DNA from: Endozoicomonas acroporae
Lineage (GTDB): Bacteria > Pseudomonadota > Gammaproteobacteria > Pseudomonadales > Endozoicomonadaceae
Assembly (NCBI RefSeq): GCF_002864045.1
Contig: NZ_PJPV01000074.1
Span: 1-64,000, forward strand
DNA: 64,000 nt
Direction of reading: 5' to 3'
The notes under the pieces are model-generated. The model had not been told where the DNA came from, ran no database searches, and was given only the letters and a program-made list of their open reading frames with translations. A program made the translations under genes and the position numbers. Of this stretch, positions 28,952 to 40,302 are shown piece after piece (within the stretch, counting starts at the first letter, position 1; every line of letters begins with the position of its first letter).

Positions 28952-29902
28952 ATGAACCCGAATTACCTGGACTTTGAACAGCCAATTGCTGAACTGGAAG
29001 CCAAGATAGAAGAGCTTCGGCTGGTCAGCAGCGATGCAGAGCTGAATATTACTGAAGAGATTGCCACACTGCAGGATAAGTGTCGCAGTCTGACGGATGC
29101 CATTTTCAGCAACCTTTCTTCCTGGCAGGTGGCCCAGCTGGCCCGGCACCCCAGAAGGCCTTATACGCTGGACTATATTCGCCATATTTTCACCGAGTTT
29201 GATGAACTCCATGGCGATCGCCATTTTGCCGATGACCCTTCCATTGTGGGGGGCATGGCCCGACTGGATGGTCGGCCGGTGATGGTGATTGGTCATCAGA
29301 AGGGGCGTGAGATCGAAGAAAAAGTACGCCGGAATTTCGGAATGCCCAAACCGGAAGGTTACCGTAAAGCCTGTCGCCTGATGGAAATGGCGGAACGTTT
29401 CAAGATGCCCATCCTGACCTTTATTGATACACCGGGCGCATACCCCGGTATTGGTGCCGAGGAACGTGGGCAGAGTGAGGCGATTGCCTACAACCTGGCG
29501 GTGATGTCCCGCTTGAAAGTGCCCGTGATTTCCACGGTGATCGGTGAAGGCGGTTCCGGTGGCGCATTGGCCATTGGGGTTTGTGATCATCTGGTGATGA
29601 TGGGGTATTCAACCTACTCTGTTATTTCCCCTGAGGGTTGCGCCTCCATTCTCTGGAAAAAAGCCGAGTACGCTTCTACCGCCGCAGAAGCCATGGGAGT
29701 AACTGCCGGGCGTTTACAGGAGCTGGGTCTGGTGGATACCCTGGTGGCAGAGCCATTGGGTGGTGCGCACCGGGATCCTGAAGCAGCGGCTGCCAGTTTG
29801 CAAGCAACACTGGTGGATCAGCTGAACATGCTTTCGGCACTGGACAGCGATACCCTGCTGGAAAATCGTTACCAGAAAATCAGGGATTTTGGGGCGCTTT
29901 GA
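28952..29902 (+). CDS. accA: acetyl-CoA carboxylase carboxyltransferase subunit alpha
   Basis: Transfers the carboxyl group from carboxybiotin to acetyl-CoA to give malonyl-CoA, as alpha2beta2 with Acc[20 protein letters not shown] at the N-terminus, [36 protein letters not shown] and [15 protein letters not shown] are diagnostic. 316 aa from the ATG at 28952; a GTG at 28943 is in frame. It is followed closely by tilS. Confidence 0.97.
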   Translation: MNPNYLDFEQPIAELEAKIEELRLVSSDAELNITEEIATLQDKCRSLTDAIFSNLSSWQVAQLARHPRRPYTLDYIRHIFTEFDELHGDRHFADDPSIVGGMARLDGRPVMVIGHQKGREIEEKVRRNFGMPKPEGYRKACRLMEMAERFKMPILTFIDTPGAYPGIGAEERGQSEAIAYNLAVMSRLKVPVISTVIGEGGSGGALAIGVCDHLVMMGYSTYSVISPEGCASILWKKAEYASTAAEAMGVTAGRLQELGLVDTLVAEPLGGAHRDPEAAAASLQATLVDQLNMLSALDSDTLLENRYQKIRDFGAL

Positions 29903-29913
29903 TTGCGAAAACG

Positions 29914-31308
29914 ATGGCAAAAACCAGCGCAGAGATCACTTCCTGTCACCCACTCAGCCCTGGGTGGGTGCTTGATCAACTATCTTCAAGTCTGCAGTTA
30001 CCGGCATCTGAATGCCCTGTAACGGTGGCATTCAGTGGCGGTGTTGACTCCACCGTTTTACTCCATTTGCTGGCCTGCCTGCGTGACCGGGGAGATATCG
30101 CTGATGTATGTGCTGTTCATGTTCATCATGGTTTGAGCCGCTTCGCTGATCAGTGGGCTGAGCACTGTCAGTCGGTATGTGAGCAGTGGCAGATACCGCT
30201 GACCATCGCCCGAGTTTCTCTGGAAAATGATGGCTATGGTTTGGAGCAGGCGGCCAGGGATGCGCGATACCAGGTATTTATCAATGCCGTGGAGGAGGGT
30301 GGCTGTCTGTTGCAGGGGCATCATCGGGATGATCAGGCAGAGACGGTTCTGCTCAGGTTATTCCGCGGGACCGGTGTTGATGGTGTTCAGGGGATTCCCG
30401 AACAAAGGTCCCTGGGCAATGGGCTGTTGTTACGGCCCTTACTGAATGTGGCCCGAGCATCCATTGAAGATTACGCCCGGGCACATAACCTCCGATTTAT
30501 TGAAGATGACAGTAATACGGATGAACGCTTCTCCCGCAACTTTCTCCGTCAGCGACTGATTCCCATGGTGGAAGAGCGCTGGCCGGGTGCGTCGGAACGA
30601 TTGGTCGAATTTGTGCGGGATGTGGGGCAGATGAATCAAACCGTGCAGCAGCAAACTGTCGAACAGTTGGCCCTGTGTCTTGATTATCGCCCGCAATGGC
30701 TGCTTGACCGGCAACCGCTGATTAATCTGGCAACGCTGCAATCCCTTGATGCCGGTTCCCGGCGTCGAGTGGTTCGCGAATGGCTGAAACAGCAGGGCAT
30801 ACAACCTCCCTCCAGACATACTCTTGAACAGATCTTTGATGAAGTGGTTGAGGCTCGAATCGACGCCGAGCCGGTGCTGGCAGTGGCACCTCGCTTTGCC
30901 CTGACTCGCTGCCAACAAATGCTCGTGCTGCTGGATGAAGAAGTGGATTTGCAGGCATTTGAGCCCATGGTATGGGACTGGCAGAAAGAGCCAATCGTGG
31001 TGTTGGGAGACCGGTCGCTGACCTGCCGTGCTAGACAGGAGCACAGTGGTAGCGCCATCCGACTGCCACAAAAACCATTACTGTTAAAACGCCGTTGTCA
31101 TATATCAGGGGATGAAAAGTTTGCCATTGCCGGGCGGCAAGGTCGAAAAACACTGAAAAAATGGCTGCAGGACTATAAAGTGCCACCCTGGCTGAGAGAA
31201 TATCTGCCATTGGTGTTTGATGGTGACCAAATGGTGGCTGCTCCCGGTCTCTGGGTGTGTGATGGCTATTATGCCAACGAGAGTGATGGTTTAGCTCTCC
31301 ATTGGTAA
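29914..31308 (+). CDS. tilS: tRNA(Ile)-lysidine synthase
   Basis: Converts C34 of tRNA-Ile(CAU) to lysidine so that it reads AUA. PP-loop ATPase motif AFSGGVDSTVLLHLL, the VHVHHGLSR and QGHHRDDQAETVLLRLFRG segments and DDSNTDERFSRNFLRQRL are family marks; a C-terminal tRNA-binding TilS domain (GRQGRKTLKKWLQDYKVPPW) is present. About 464 aa. Start uncertain: the ATG at 29914 is used, but a TTG at 29899 overlaps the accA stop. Confidence 0.95.
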   Translation: MAKTSAEITSCHPLSPGWVLDQLSSSLQLPASECPVTVAFSGGVDSTVLLHLLACLRDRGDIADVCAVHVHHGLSRFADQWAEHCQSVCEQWQIPLTIARVSLENDGYGLEQAARDARYQVFINAVEEGGCLLQGHHRDDQAETVLLRLFRGTGVDGVQGIPEQRSLGNGLLLRPLLNVARASIEDYARAHNLRFIEDDSNTDERFSRNFLRQRLIPMVEERWPGASERLVEFVRDVGQMNQTVQQQTVEQLALCLDYRPQWLLDRQPLINLATLQSLDAGSRRRVVREWLKQQGIQPPSRHTLEQIFDEVVEARIDAEPVLAVAPRFALTRCQQMLVLLDEEVDLQAFEPMVWDWQKEPIVVLGDRSLTCRARQEHSGSAIRLPQKPLLLKRRCHISGDEKFAIAGRQGRKTLKKWLQDYKVPPWLREYLPLVFDGDQMVAAPGLWVCDGYYANESDGLALHW

Positions 31309-31326
31309 CAGCCATCCGTCTTTGTT

Positions 31327-34300
31327 TTACGGGTTATTGTCGTATGAGTTACCGTTTTCTAATGCTTCCAATGCCCGCAAACGTTCTCCCTGGTCTCTAA
31401 AAAAGTGACTATTTTCAGCAACACGGGACACCGTATCGTATGGATTTTGTAATTCGTTAAAATCAATCACAGGGTTCGGGTCATTGAGACCATTTTGATG
31501 GACTGGAAAAACGTCAGAATCCTGATAGCGACGCCATAAATCCCGTCGGTGAATCCCGGCAAAACTCTGTTTCTTTGCCTGGTAATTTTCCAACCAGTGT
31601 GTCGGGTCAATATCCCCTTTTTGCTTGAAACTATCGATTATTTTATGGGTCACTTTGGCGAGTTGGCGATGGCGAGGGTGGTACCATTTATCCCTGAGCA
31701 TTCGGGCAGCAAAAGCGCGAAATTCGATGAGTATCTCTTGTATCAGCTCTTTGCTTCGGGTCTCAGGGTAGCTGGCATCGACTACTTGTTGTAAACAGGT
31801 TAAGCGCTTCTTCAATTCGCTCTTACCGATACTGCCTGCCCACTTTACTTGACGGAACGCTTTATGTTCATCTACGAGATCTGAGAGTATGGCTTTTTTC
31901 AAGGCTTCCCGGTCTGCAGTGCTATTGTTTTGAACCAGCTGAATTTTTTTCTGTAGAGAAAGACTTTTTAGTAGGCCAAAGACATTGCCTGGGTCAAGGG
32001 TGTAATCAGAGCGATCACTTTCGCAGGGTCGTCTGGATAGATTGGTAAACATATTCTTCGTCGGTGAAAGAACGGAAATCAGTGTACCCATCTGATATCT
32101 TTTGGGCCCGTACTTTCCGACAATGGGTAGGGTTTTTCTTGGTAGCGGTAGATTTTCGTAGTTATAAACGACGGTAAATCTTTTATCAGGCCACTCTCTT
32201 CGCAATTTTTTTGCCTGTTTTTCTGCTGCTTTTATCAGTCTGTCCTTTGAACCGTTCGTAGTGTGGATGTAGCTCCTTACTAACGTTTTCCTCGCGCGTC
32301 CGTTGAGGTTTTCAGCAAGATCTTTTTCTGGATAAAACAGGTCTTCCCTGACCGGCTTTGGCCCCACGATGTAGCTCCTGACGCCGCTGCTGGCAGATCT
32401 GAAAAAATCACAGGGCGGAAGGGTTTTTACACAGGTATCGTCATTATTTAGAAAAACAATGGTTTTGTCTTTAAAGTGATCAACTAACGTGACGCCGGTA
32501 TCTGCATGTACTCCGGTCGCGGGCAACGGTGCAGTGTCGGTTTCGACAGCTGGATGCTCTTCAGTTTCCCTGGATTGCAGCTCATGGAACAGGCTTATCC
32601 CGTTGTTGAGCGAGCTGTTCCAAGTGGCAAAAGTCAGTCCAAGCCGATTGGCCAGGGTTTTCCATTGATTCCATTCTGGCAAAGAAGTGTCGGCGTTGGT
32701 AACTAACAGAAAATCTGCATCAGGATCGTACTGGTAACCTTCGGCAAGCTGAACTTCAAATACTCTTCGGTGTACCACTTCCGTCAGCTGGTGATCTGTC
32801 GGGCAATCCAAACGTCCCAGTTCGAGTTCTGCGAATAGTGTTACTTTTGAGTAAAGGGGTTGTGCAGGATCTTTGAATGCGATCGAACCTGAAAGTCCGC
32901 CCTGGCCATAGGGAGGTAGATCATCGATCGATTTCGTGAGCCCCTGGTTGCCGCTGAATGGTACTCCATCTCTGCTGTAAAAAGTAAGGTCGGCGCTTCT
33001 CGTCTGGTCATTATTGGTATCTGCTTTAAAGTTCAATTTGAGCAACCGCTGTTGCCTGCACTGCAAACCAAGGGCTTTCGAAGAAATATTATTCACTTTT
33101 ACCGACAGCAAGGCTTCTGCATTGCGGCTAATTGATTTGCTCCCCTCTATCGTATCAAGATTCACTGGATATCTTACGGGAAACTTTATTTGCTGGGTGG
33201 CTACTTTTGAGAACTGTCGCTCAACCCGCGCAACAGTGGCGCTAAAGTTGGCGACACCCGTTTCACACAGCGGCTCCCCTGTGGGTATTGTTTGAGGTTT
33301 GTTAATGGTAAATTCCAGGCGATTTTGTGGGTGAACTTCCTGGCCAGGGGGTATAGCGCAAGGGAGGTTGAAAATAGAGCGGGGGTTGAAGCTGACCCAT
33401 TTATTATCCACGAGGCTCATTCTGATTGGCTGTGGATCTGGTGTAGGCATTTGACCGGTATTCGTGACTGACAGATCAACAGAGACCTGTTTGCCGGGTT
33501 CGAAAAAACCATCATCGCCGGGCTTATTTGGCAACAGTCTGGAGGCAGTAACAGACAGGTCATAAGGCCCGGGGTATTGTTTGGTGTAATCATTGATTTG
33601 AAAACTGCCAGAATTTCCGCAACGTCCATCAGGGGCGTTACGTCCATCTTGACCCGGTAAACCACGGGGGCCTTTAAATCCTCCCGGTTGATAATGGGTT
33701 GTGAAACGTGTTTGAGTCCTCCCACTTGCGTCGGTGCAGGTCTCAGTACTGACATACCGGTGTGACTCCCCACCTTTTCCTCCCTCTCCTCCCGGGCCAC
33801 CATATCCGCCTTTTCCACCCCGGCCGTGTGCACCACCGCGAACGTCAGGAGTGTTGAAAAGCATGAGCAAGTCGGTTTGCGAAGATGCTACTGTGAGGGT
33901 TACTTTACCGCCATTGCCACCATCGCCACCTCGAGCGCCATTGCCCCCATTGCCCCCGGGGCCGCCTTGACCTCCGTTTTGACCCATCCGAAATCGGGTG
34001 GCGTTATTCCCCTTGGACCCGGTTACCCCTTTACCCCCATCACCGCCGTTGCCGCCATTGCCAGCATCACCGCCACGGGCTTCAAGAAAGATTGATACTG
34101 TTCTATCGAACAGACTGAACTCATTTGATGCCTGGTTCCCTCGAACAAAAATATCGTTATTGTAGGTTGCTATTGCAACATCCAGTGCGTGAGCATTTTG
34201 GCCGCATTTTCCCGGAGCGCCGTCCTGCCCGGGATAACCGCCGAAATTACCGTTTGCACCGCAGGCTCCATTGTTGCCCGTGGCTCCGTTGGTAACGTAC

Positions 34301-34329
34301 CTTATAGTGTTTCCAGATTGAGGAGACAT
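31327..34329 (-). CDS. 1000-aa protein with glycine-rich collagen-like N-terminus
   Basis: Function unknown. Residues ~10-230 are dominated by collagen-like G-x-y and GGxGG runs (for example YPGQDGAPGKCGQN and GPRGLPGQDGRNAPDG) interrupted by one non-Gly block (IFVRGNQASNEFSLFDRTV), with several Cys. Residues ~235-520 look like beta-sandwich repeats (VSVDLSVTNTGQMPTPDPQ). From ~540 a mixed alpha/beta part follows (FLLVTNADTSLPEWNQWKTL), then a charged helical C-terminus rich in Arg and Lys. No signal peptide. GAGG lies 8 nt before the ATG. Convergent with tilS and divergent from pyrG, it breaks the tilS-pyrG linkage. Similar Gly-rich-plus-sandwich proteins occur in bacteria and protists; a surface or effector role is inference. 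Confidence 0.8.
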   Translation of the reverse strand: MSPQSGNTIRYVTNGATGNNGACGANGNFGGYPGQDGAPGKCGQNAHALDVAIATYNNDIFVRGNQASNEFSLFDRTVSIFLEARGGDAGNGGNGGDGGKGVTGSKGNNATRFRMGQNGGQGGPGGNGGNGARGGDGGNGGKVTLTVASSQTDLLMLFNTPDVRGGAHGRGGKGGYGGPGGEGGKGGESHRYVSTETCTDASGRTQTRFTTHYQPGGFKGPRGLPGQDGRNAPDGRCGNSGSFQINDYTKQYPGPYDLSVTASRLLPNKPGDDGFFEPGKQVSVDLSVTNTGQMPTPDPQPIRMSLVDNKWVSFNPRSIFNLPCAIPPGQEVHPQNRLEFTINKPQTIPTGEPLCETGVANFSATVARVERQFSKVATQQIKFPVRYPVNLDTIEGSKSISRNAEALLSVKVNNISSKALGLQCRQQRLLKLNFKADTNNDQTRSADLTFYSRDGVPFSGNQGLTKSIDDLPPYGQGGLSGSIAFKDPAQPLYSKVTLFAELELGRLDCPTDHQLTEVVHRRVFEVQLAEGYQYDPDADFLLVTNADTSLPEWNQWKTLANRLGLTFATWNSSLNNGISLFHELQSRETEEHPAVETDTAPLPATGVHADTGVTLVDHFKDKTIVFLNNDDTCVKTLPPCDFFRSASSGVRSYIVGPKPVREDLFYPEKDLAENLNGRARKTLVRSYIHTTNGSKDRLIKAAEKQAKKLRREWPDKRFTVVYNYENLPLPRKTLPIVGKYGPKRYQMGTLISVLSPTKNMFTNLSRRPCESDRSDYTLDPGNVFGLLKSLSLQKKIQLVQNNSTADREALKKAILSDLVDEHKAFRQVKWAGSIGKSELKKRLTCLQQVVDASYPETRSKELIQEILIEFRAFAARMLRDKWYHPRHRQLAKVTHKIIDSFKQKGDIDPTHWLENYQAKKQSFAGIHRRDLWRRYQDSDVFPVHQNGLNDPNPVIDFNELQNPYDTVSRVAENSHFFRDQGERLRALEALENGNSYDNNP

Positions 34330-37172
<2,843 letters not shown>

Positions 37173-37185
37173 CTGTTTTACTCAG

Positions 37186-37223
37186 AACCTCCTGCTTTTG
37201 TTCAGAAGCGGGAGGTTTTTTTA
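37186..37223 (+). terminator. terminator after kdsA
   Basis: A 12-base arm at 37186-37197 pairs imperfectly with 37206-37217 and is followed by a T-run. It isolates the core operon from the accessory gene downstream. Confidence 0.8.
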
Positions 37224-37284
37224 TGAACTATTGTTTTTAAAATTGGTCATATAGTTATAAATAAAATAAATCTGGAGCACATTT

Positions 37285-38049
37285 ATGAACGGGACGGGTA
37301 ATTACAATATATTTCCTGGCGATTTTTCTCAACTTCAATATGGCCCCTTGAGATATCTCTTTGATGATGAGGATCCCGGTTATTCAGAGTCTTCAGGTCC
37401 TGATCCTTTATTCGACGGGCGTGCACTTCAGAAAGTAGAAGATAAACCCGTATCACATCCTGAGAGCCAATCAGCACAGTTCAGTCCAATTATTGATAGT
37501 CAATTATCCAGTTTCAAAATCGGTGCTGTTAATGTAGGCCCTGCAAGGCATTGCCCTCAGAAATTTAATGAAATTGCAGTTTCTCTTGCAATAAATCCTG
37601 AAAATGCGGATAAATCTCAAAGCGGGCCATTGAACGGCTGCCTGGCGGGTACTGATAAGATGTCCCGGGAACAGGCAGCGATAGAGTCACTTCCTGTTAT
37701 CGAAAGCAGAACCGAAAATATCAGTCAAATCAACCAGCCGCCAGTTGATGATACTGAATCATCATCCAGGAATAGAAGACGCAAGGTGACAAGCCTGACA
37801 GCTGGCAGAGAGAAACGGCTAGCGGCTAATGCCCGGGAACGGAAACGTACGGCAATAATAAGGGTTGCAATGGGTGATTTAAAAGAACGGCTCTGTGGAA
37901 CTTATTTCACCGAAGGGATACGTAATAGGAAATTAAAGGATGCTGAAGTATTGCGTGGAGCCATTGGTTATATCAGAAAGCTGAATGATACTCTGGCAAA
38001 GGGATCGCCGGAGCAATCTCAATTACATTCCGTGCAGCGGATAAAATGA
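37285..38049 (+). CDS. basic helix-loop-helix (bHLH) domain protein
   Basis: 254 aa. Residues 1-160 are polar, acidic and probably disordered. A basic patch RNRRRKV (162-168) could be a nuclear localisation signal. Residues 175-238 match the eukaryotic bHLH fold: basic region REKRLAANARERKR (175-188) with Asn182, Glu185 and Arg188 at the E-box contact positions, helix 1 IRVAMGDLKERL, a loop of about 12 residues, and helix 2 KLKDAEVLRGAIGYIRKL (216-233), which follows the metazoan KLSK-E-L--A--YI--L pattern. Bacteria rarely carry this domain. Strong GGAG 8 nt before the ATG and an AT-rich leader (TATAAA at about 37256). It stands alone between kdsA and the accessory cluster. Inference: secreted nucleomodulin that binds or titrates host bHLH factors. 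Confidence 0.85.
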   Translation: MNGTGNYNIFPGDFSQLQYGPLRYLFDDEDPGYSESSGPDPLFDGRALQKVEDKPVSHPESQSAQFSPIIDSQLSSFKIGAVNVGPARHCPQKFNEIAVSLAINPENADKSQSGPLNGCLAGTDKMSREQAAIESLPVIESRTENISQINQPPVDDTESSSRNRRRKVTSLTAGREKRLAANARERKRTAIIRVAMGDLKERLCGTYFTEGIRNRKLKDAEVLRGAIGYIRKLNDTLAKGSPEQSQLHSVQRIK

Positions 38050-38221
38050 CCTTTGTAGTATTAACTTTTAACATGACAGACTGGAGATTGATATTCCCGG
38101 AACTCATAACTCAATGCCTGAGTCTATTATGACTCAAACGAAAGCACTGGTAGATCATTTGATTGTATTCACCCCCTGACTGTTCACTCTTGCTGGCTTA
38201 TGATAAAGGCTTTTCTAATGG

Positions 38222-38524
38222 CTAACTTCCCATTAGTTCAAGCAGGGGCTTTCTACTTTCAGGCCCATAAAATACCGCCCCAACAGGCACCCTGTTTTCG
38301 GTTTCTTCCTTTACCAGTGCAATAATTTCAGCGCTGGCTAACCCACCACAAAGTTCAATCATCTGTACACCGTTTTTCTCAACCAGTTCTCTGGCGATAT
38401 CTGCAGCGGTTTCCCTGTGGTTCATATCAACGGATACACAATAAAAGTGGGCTTTTTCAGTAACATTCTCCTGGATGGATGAGGACTGTAAGCCGGGCAT
38501 GGTATAGATAAATGCAAACTTCAT
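38222..38524 (-). CDS. DUF6506 family protein
   Basis: 100 aa from the ATG at 38524, which has AAAGGAG 6 nt upstream; the frame extends further upstream without support. MKFAFIYTMPG at the N-terminus, a middle VELVEKNGVQMIELCGG-like segment and a C-terminal VPVGAVFYGPE resemble DUF6506, a small soluble alpha/beta family of unknown function. Divergent from the membrane-protein paralog at 38683. Function not known. Confidence 0.7.
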   Translation of the reverse strand: MKFAFIYTMPGLQSSSIQENVTEKAHFYCVSVDMNHRETAADIARELVEKNGVQMIELCGGLASAEIIALVKEETENRVPVGAVFYGPESRKPLLELMGS

Positions 38525-38631
38525 GTGAACTCCTTTTAATTCTGTGTCAGGCATGCTGGATTTGTTGAAAAGTAAGAAACGAATTCTGGCAGAGGATGAA
38601 GGAAGTGCAAGAAAGAAGGTCAATAAAAAAA

Positions 38632-38657
38632 TGAACGAAATACCTTCTATAGTGTCC
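38632..38657 (+). promoter_or_regulatory. leader motif shared with the second paralog, possible ECF-type promoter
   Basis: TGAACGAAATACCT followed 17 bp after TGAAC by GTC. The same block precedes the paralog at 39462, at a similar distance from the start codon. The TGAAC/GTC pairing resembles extracytoplasmic-function sigma promoters; this is inference. Confidence 0.4.
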
Positions 38658-38682
38658 AAAAACGACAAACGAGGATACTGAC

Positions 38683-39135
38683 ATGACGCTAAGCTGTGCA
38701 ACTAATAAGACTGGACCAGTGCTGCCAGGTAATATGGATGCAACTACTCAATCACCTGATAATGTAACCCGACGAAATGGCAAACATCTTTTGCAAACCA
38801 CGCTCACACATGCAGCTTATGCATTAGCTTTTGGATCGTATACTACTCTGGTAAACAAATTCGTTGTTTCAATGCTGAATCAACCTCGCGATGATTTTTT
38901 GGTCTATCATTGTTTCGATAATATGACCATTGCCGAGAAAAACGAGTACACAGATCTAACACCGTTTGCTCCGGTTTATTTGTCACAGGTGGCCGTTACG
39001 TCAACGGCCTTTTTTCTGGCCACTGGTGGCCTGTGCACATTGTATGATGGATGCAAATCAATTTATGACCGGGCATGCACCTGTTTTTCAGGGCATGATG
39101 TCGCAGCAAATCAACCTGCAAGAGACTATCCATAA
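38683..39135 (+). CDS. small membrane protein, paralog A of a tandem pair
   Basis: 150 aa, no recognised family. Two hydrophobic segments (about residues 35-60 and 100-120); the second contains VAVTSTAFFLATGGLC and is followed by YDGCKSIYDR, both almost identical in paralog B. N-terminus is polar with a PxN-rich stretch. GAGGA lies about 8 nt before the ATG. It shares an upstream leader block with paralog B, so the pair arose by duplication including the promoter. Likely an inner-membrane or secreted membrane-active protein; function unknown. Confidence 0.75.
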   Translation: MTLSCATNKTGPVLPGNMDATTQSPDNVTRRNGKHLLQTTLTHAAYALAFGSYTTLVNKFVVSMLNQPRDDFLVYHCFDNMTIAEKNEYTDLTPFAPVYLSQVAVTSTAFFLATGGLCTLYDGCKSIYDRACTCFSGHDVAANQPARDYP

Positions 39136-39404
39136 GTCAATGATGAAGTCTAAGTCGCTTCCCTTGTCCGAACTCCTGACCAGATAGCAGCCATAATGCT
39201 TTGCAGGTGCTATGGTTTTCAGACGACTCTGGTCATCTCTTATCCGGGATGACCATTCGCCATTCCAGCGCTTTCCCAATCCATTTGCCCGTCGCAGGAT
39301 AAAAGCCCGCAACTAACCTGAAAAGCCAAACCGGGAAAATTTCCACAGACATCAAAATATTAACCATCGATAGTAAAAATAATTAGAAAAAAGTTGATTA
39401 GAAT

Positions 39405-39430
39405 TGAACGAAATACCTACTGATATTGTC
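39405..39430 (+). promoter_or_regulatory. leader motif upstream of paralog B
   Basis: TGAACGAAATACCT is repeated from the 38632 site, with GTC 18 bp after TGAAC. Conservation between two otherwise diverged non-coding stretches suggests function or recent duplication. Confidence 0.4.
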
Positions 39431-39461
39431 TGAGAAATGACAACCAGTAAGGATATTAAGA

Positions 39462-39956
39462 ATGACTTTAACAATTTGTACTGCCGGTATTAACGCTGGA
39501 TCATCGATGCCTGGCAATCCCGAACTCCAGGCTGTGACTAATCCACCTGATAATTCAACCCAGCAAAAACGCAATGATTTTTTTTCATCAGCGATCTTTC
39601 ACGCCTTATATTCAATTGGAGTTGGGACGTGTACTACCTTTGTAAAAAATCGGGTCGTTTCACCACTGAATGATCCTGGTAAAGTCTTTTTGAGGGAGCA
39701 TTGTTTTAATAATATGACCCTTGCTGAGTCTGATGAGTACGGAGAACTAACTCCGTTTACCCCGCTCTTTTTGACAGAGATAGCAGTAACGTCAACAGCC
39801 TTTTTTGTTGCCAGCGGTGGCTTGTGCAAGGTGTATAACGGATGTAAATCAATCTATGACCGGCTATGCCATACTCCGGCTTATGAACGGCTATGCCATA
39901 TTCCGTCACATGATGCCATCGCAATGCAACCTGAACCTGAACCTGAAGAAGTCTAG
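39462..39956 (+). CDS. small membrane protein, paralog B of a tandem pair
   Basis: 164 aa, homologous to the protein at 38683 along its whole length: N-terminal MTL-C-like start, NNMTLAESDEYGELTPFTP against DNMTIAEKNEYTDLTPFAP, IAVTSTAFFVASGGLC and YNGCKSIYDRLC. Two hydrophobic segments. The C-terminus contains an imperfect duplication (YDRLCHTP and YERLCHIP) and ends in an EPEPEP tail. AAGGAT precedes the ATG. Function unknown. Confidence 0.75.
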   Translation: MTLTICTAGINAGSSMPGNPELQAVTNPPDNSTQQKRNDFFSSAIFHALYSIGVGTCTTFVKNRVVSPLNDPGKVFLREHCFNNMTLAESDEYGELTPFTPLFLTEIAVTSTAFFVASGGLCKVYNGCKSIYDRLCHTPAYERLCHIPSHDAIAMQPEPEPEEV

Positions 39957-40010
39957 TGCACGGTTACAATATATTTGATGGGTTCCCTCTATCAATGACG
40001 CCCAAACTCC

Positions 40011-40108
40011 GTTCGTCCTGAGCGGAGTCGAAGTGCGTAAACACCATACCCTGAATAAAGACTGTGCCAATCTCCCTTCGACCGTGCATCCTGAGCGGGG
40101 TCGAAGGA
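40011..40108. repeat. REP-like repeats with the CCTGAGCGG-GTCGAAG motif
   Basis: Two copies of TCCTGAGCGGRGTCGAAG occur at about 40015-40032 and 40089-40106; the second forms a CTTCGACC/GGTCGAAG inverted repeat (40077-40084 with 40099-40106). This is a widespread type of bacterial intergenic repeat. No gene is visible in 39957-40302. Confidence 0.65.
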
Positions 40109-40162
40109 CGATCAGGGTGAACGGAGATTATACACCTCAAACTCATTGAAATGGTGTGCTGT

Positions 40163-40240
40163 GAGGCTGTCCGAGAATAGACTGTCCTACGCGGCAACTG
40201 CTCCTGCATCCATGCAGCGGCATTAAATTGAGGATGGAAA
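40163..40240. mobile_element. truncated MITE-like element
   Basis: GAGGCTGTCCGAGAATAG (40163-40180) is the terminal repeat of the 2576-2790 element, followed by its GGCAACTGCTCCTG core and TGCATCCATGCAG, then an AAATTGAGGAT block. The other terminus is missing, so this is a rearranged or deleted copy lying 3' of the gene at 40303. Confidence 0.7.
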
Positions 40241-40302
40241 TTCCATTTGTGAGGTGAAGCGGTTCTACTTACCGAACTGCTTCCCAAATCATCATAGCTA
40301 AA

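Noticed and set aside
33734..34095. Plus-strand proline-rich open frames opposite the collagen-like region
   Set aside because: Pro-rich frames are the reverse complement of GGN glycine codons in the real minus-strand gene.
38525..38701. N-terminal extension of the DUF6506 frame to 38701
   Set aside because: A strong ribosome site precedes the internal ATG at 38524, and the extension would overlap the divergent gene and its leader motif.
40011..40108. Possible CRISPR repeats
   Set aside because: Only two copies of the motif with no regular spacer; they match a REP-type intergenic repeat. No CRISPR array or cas gene was seen in the window.
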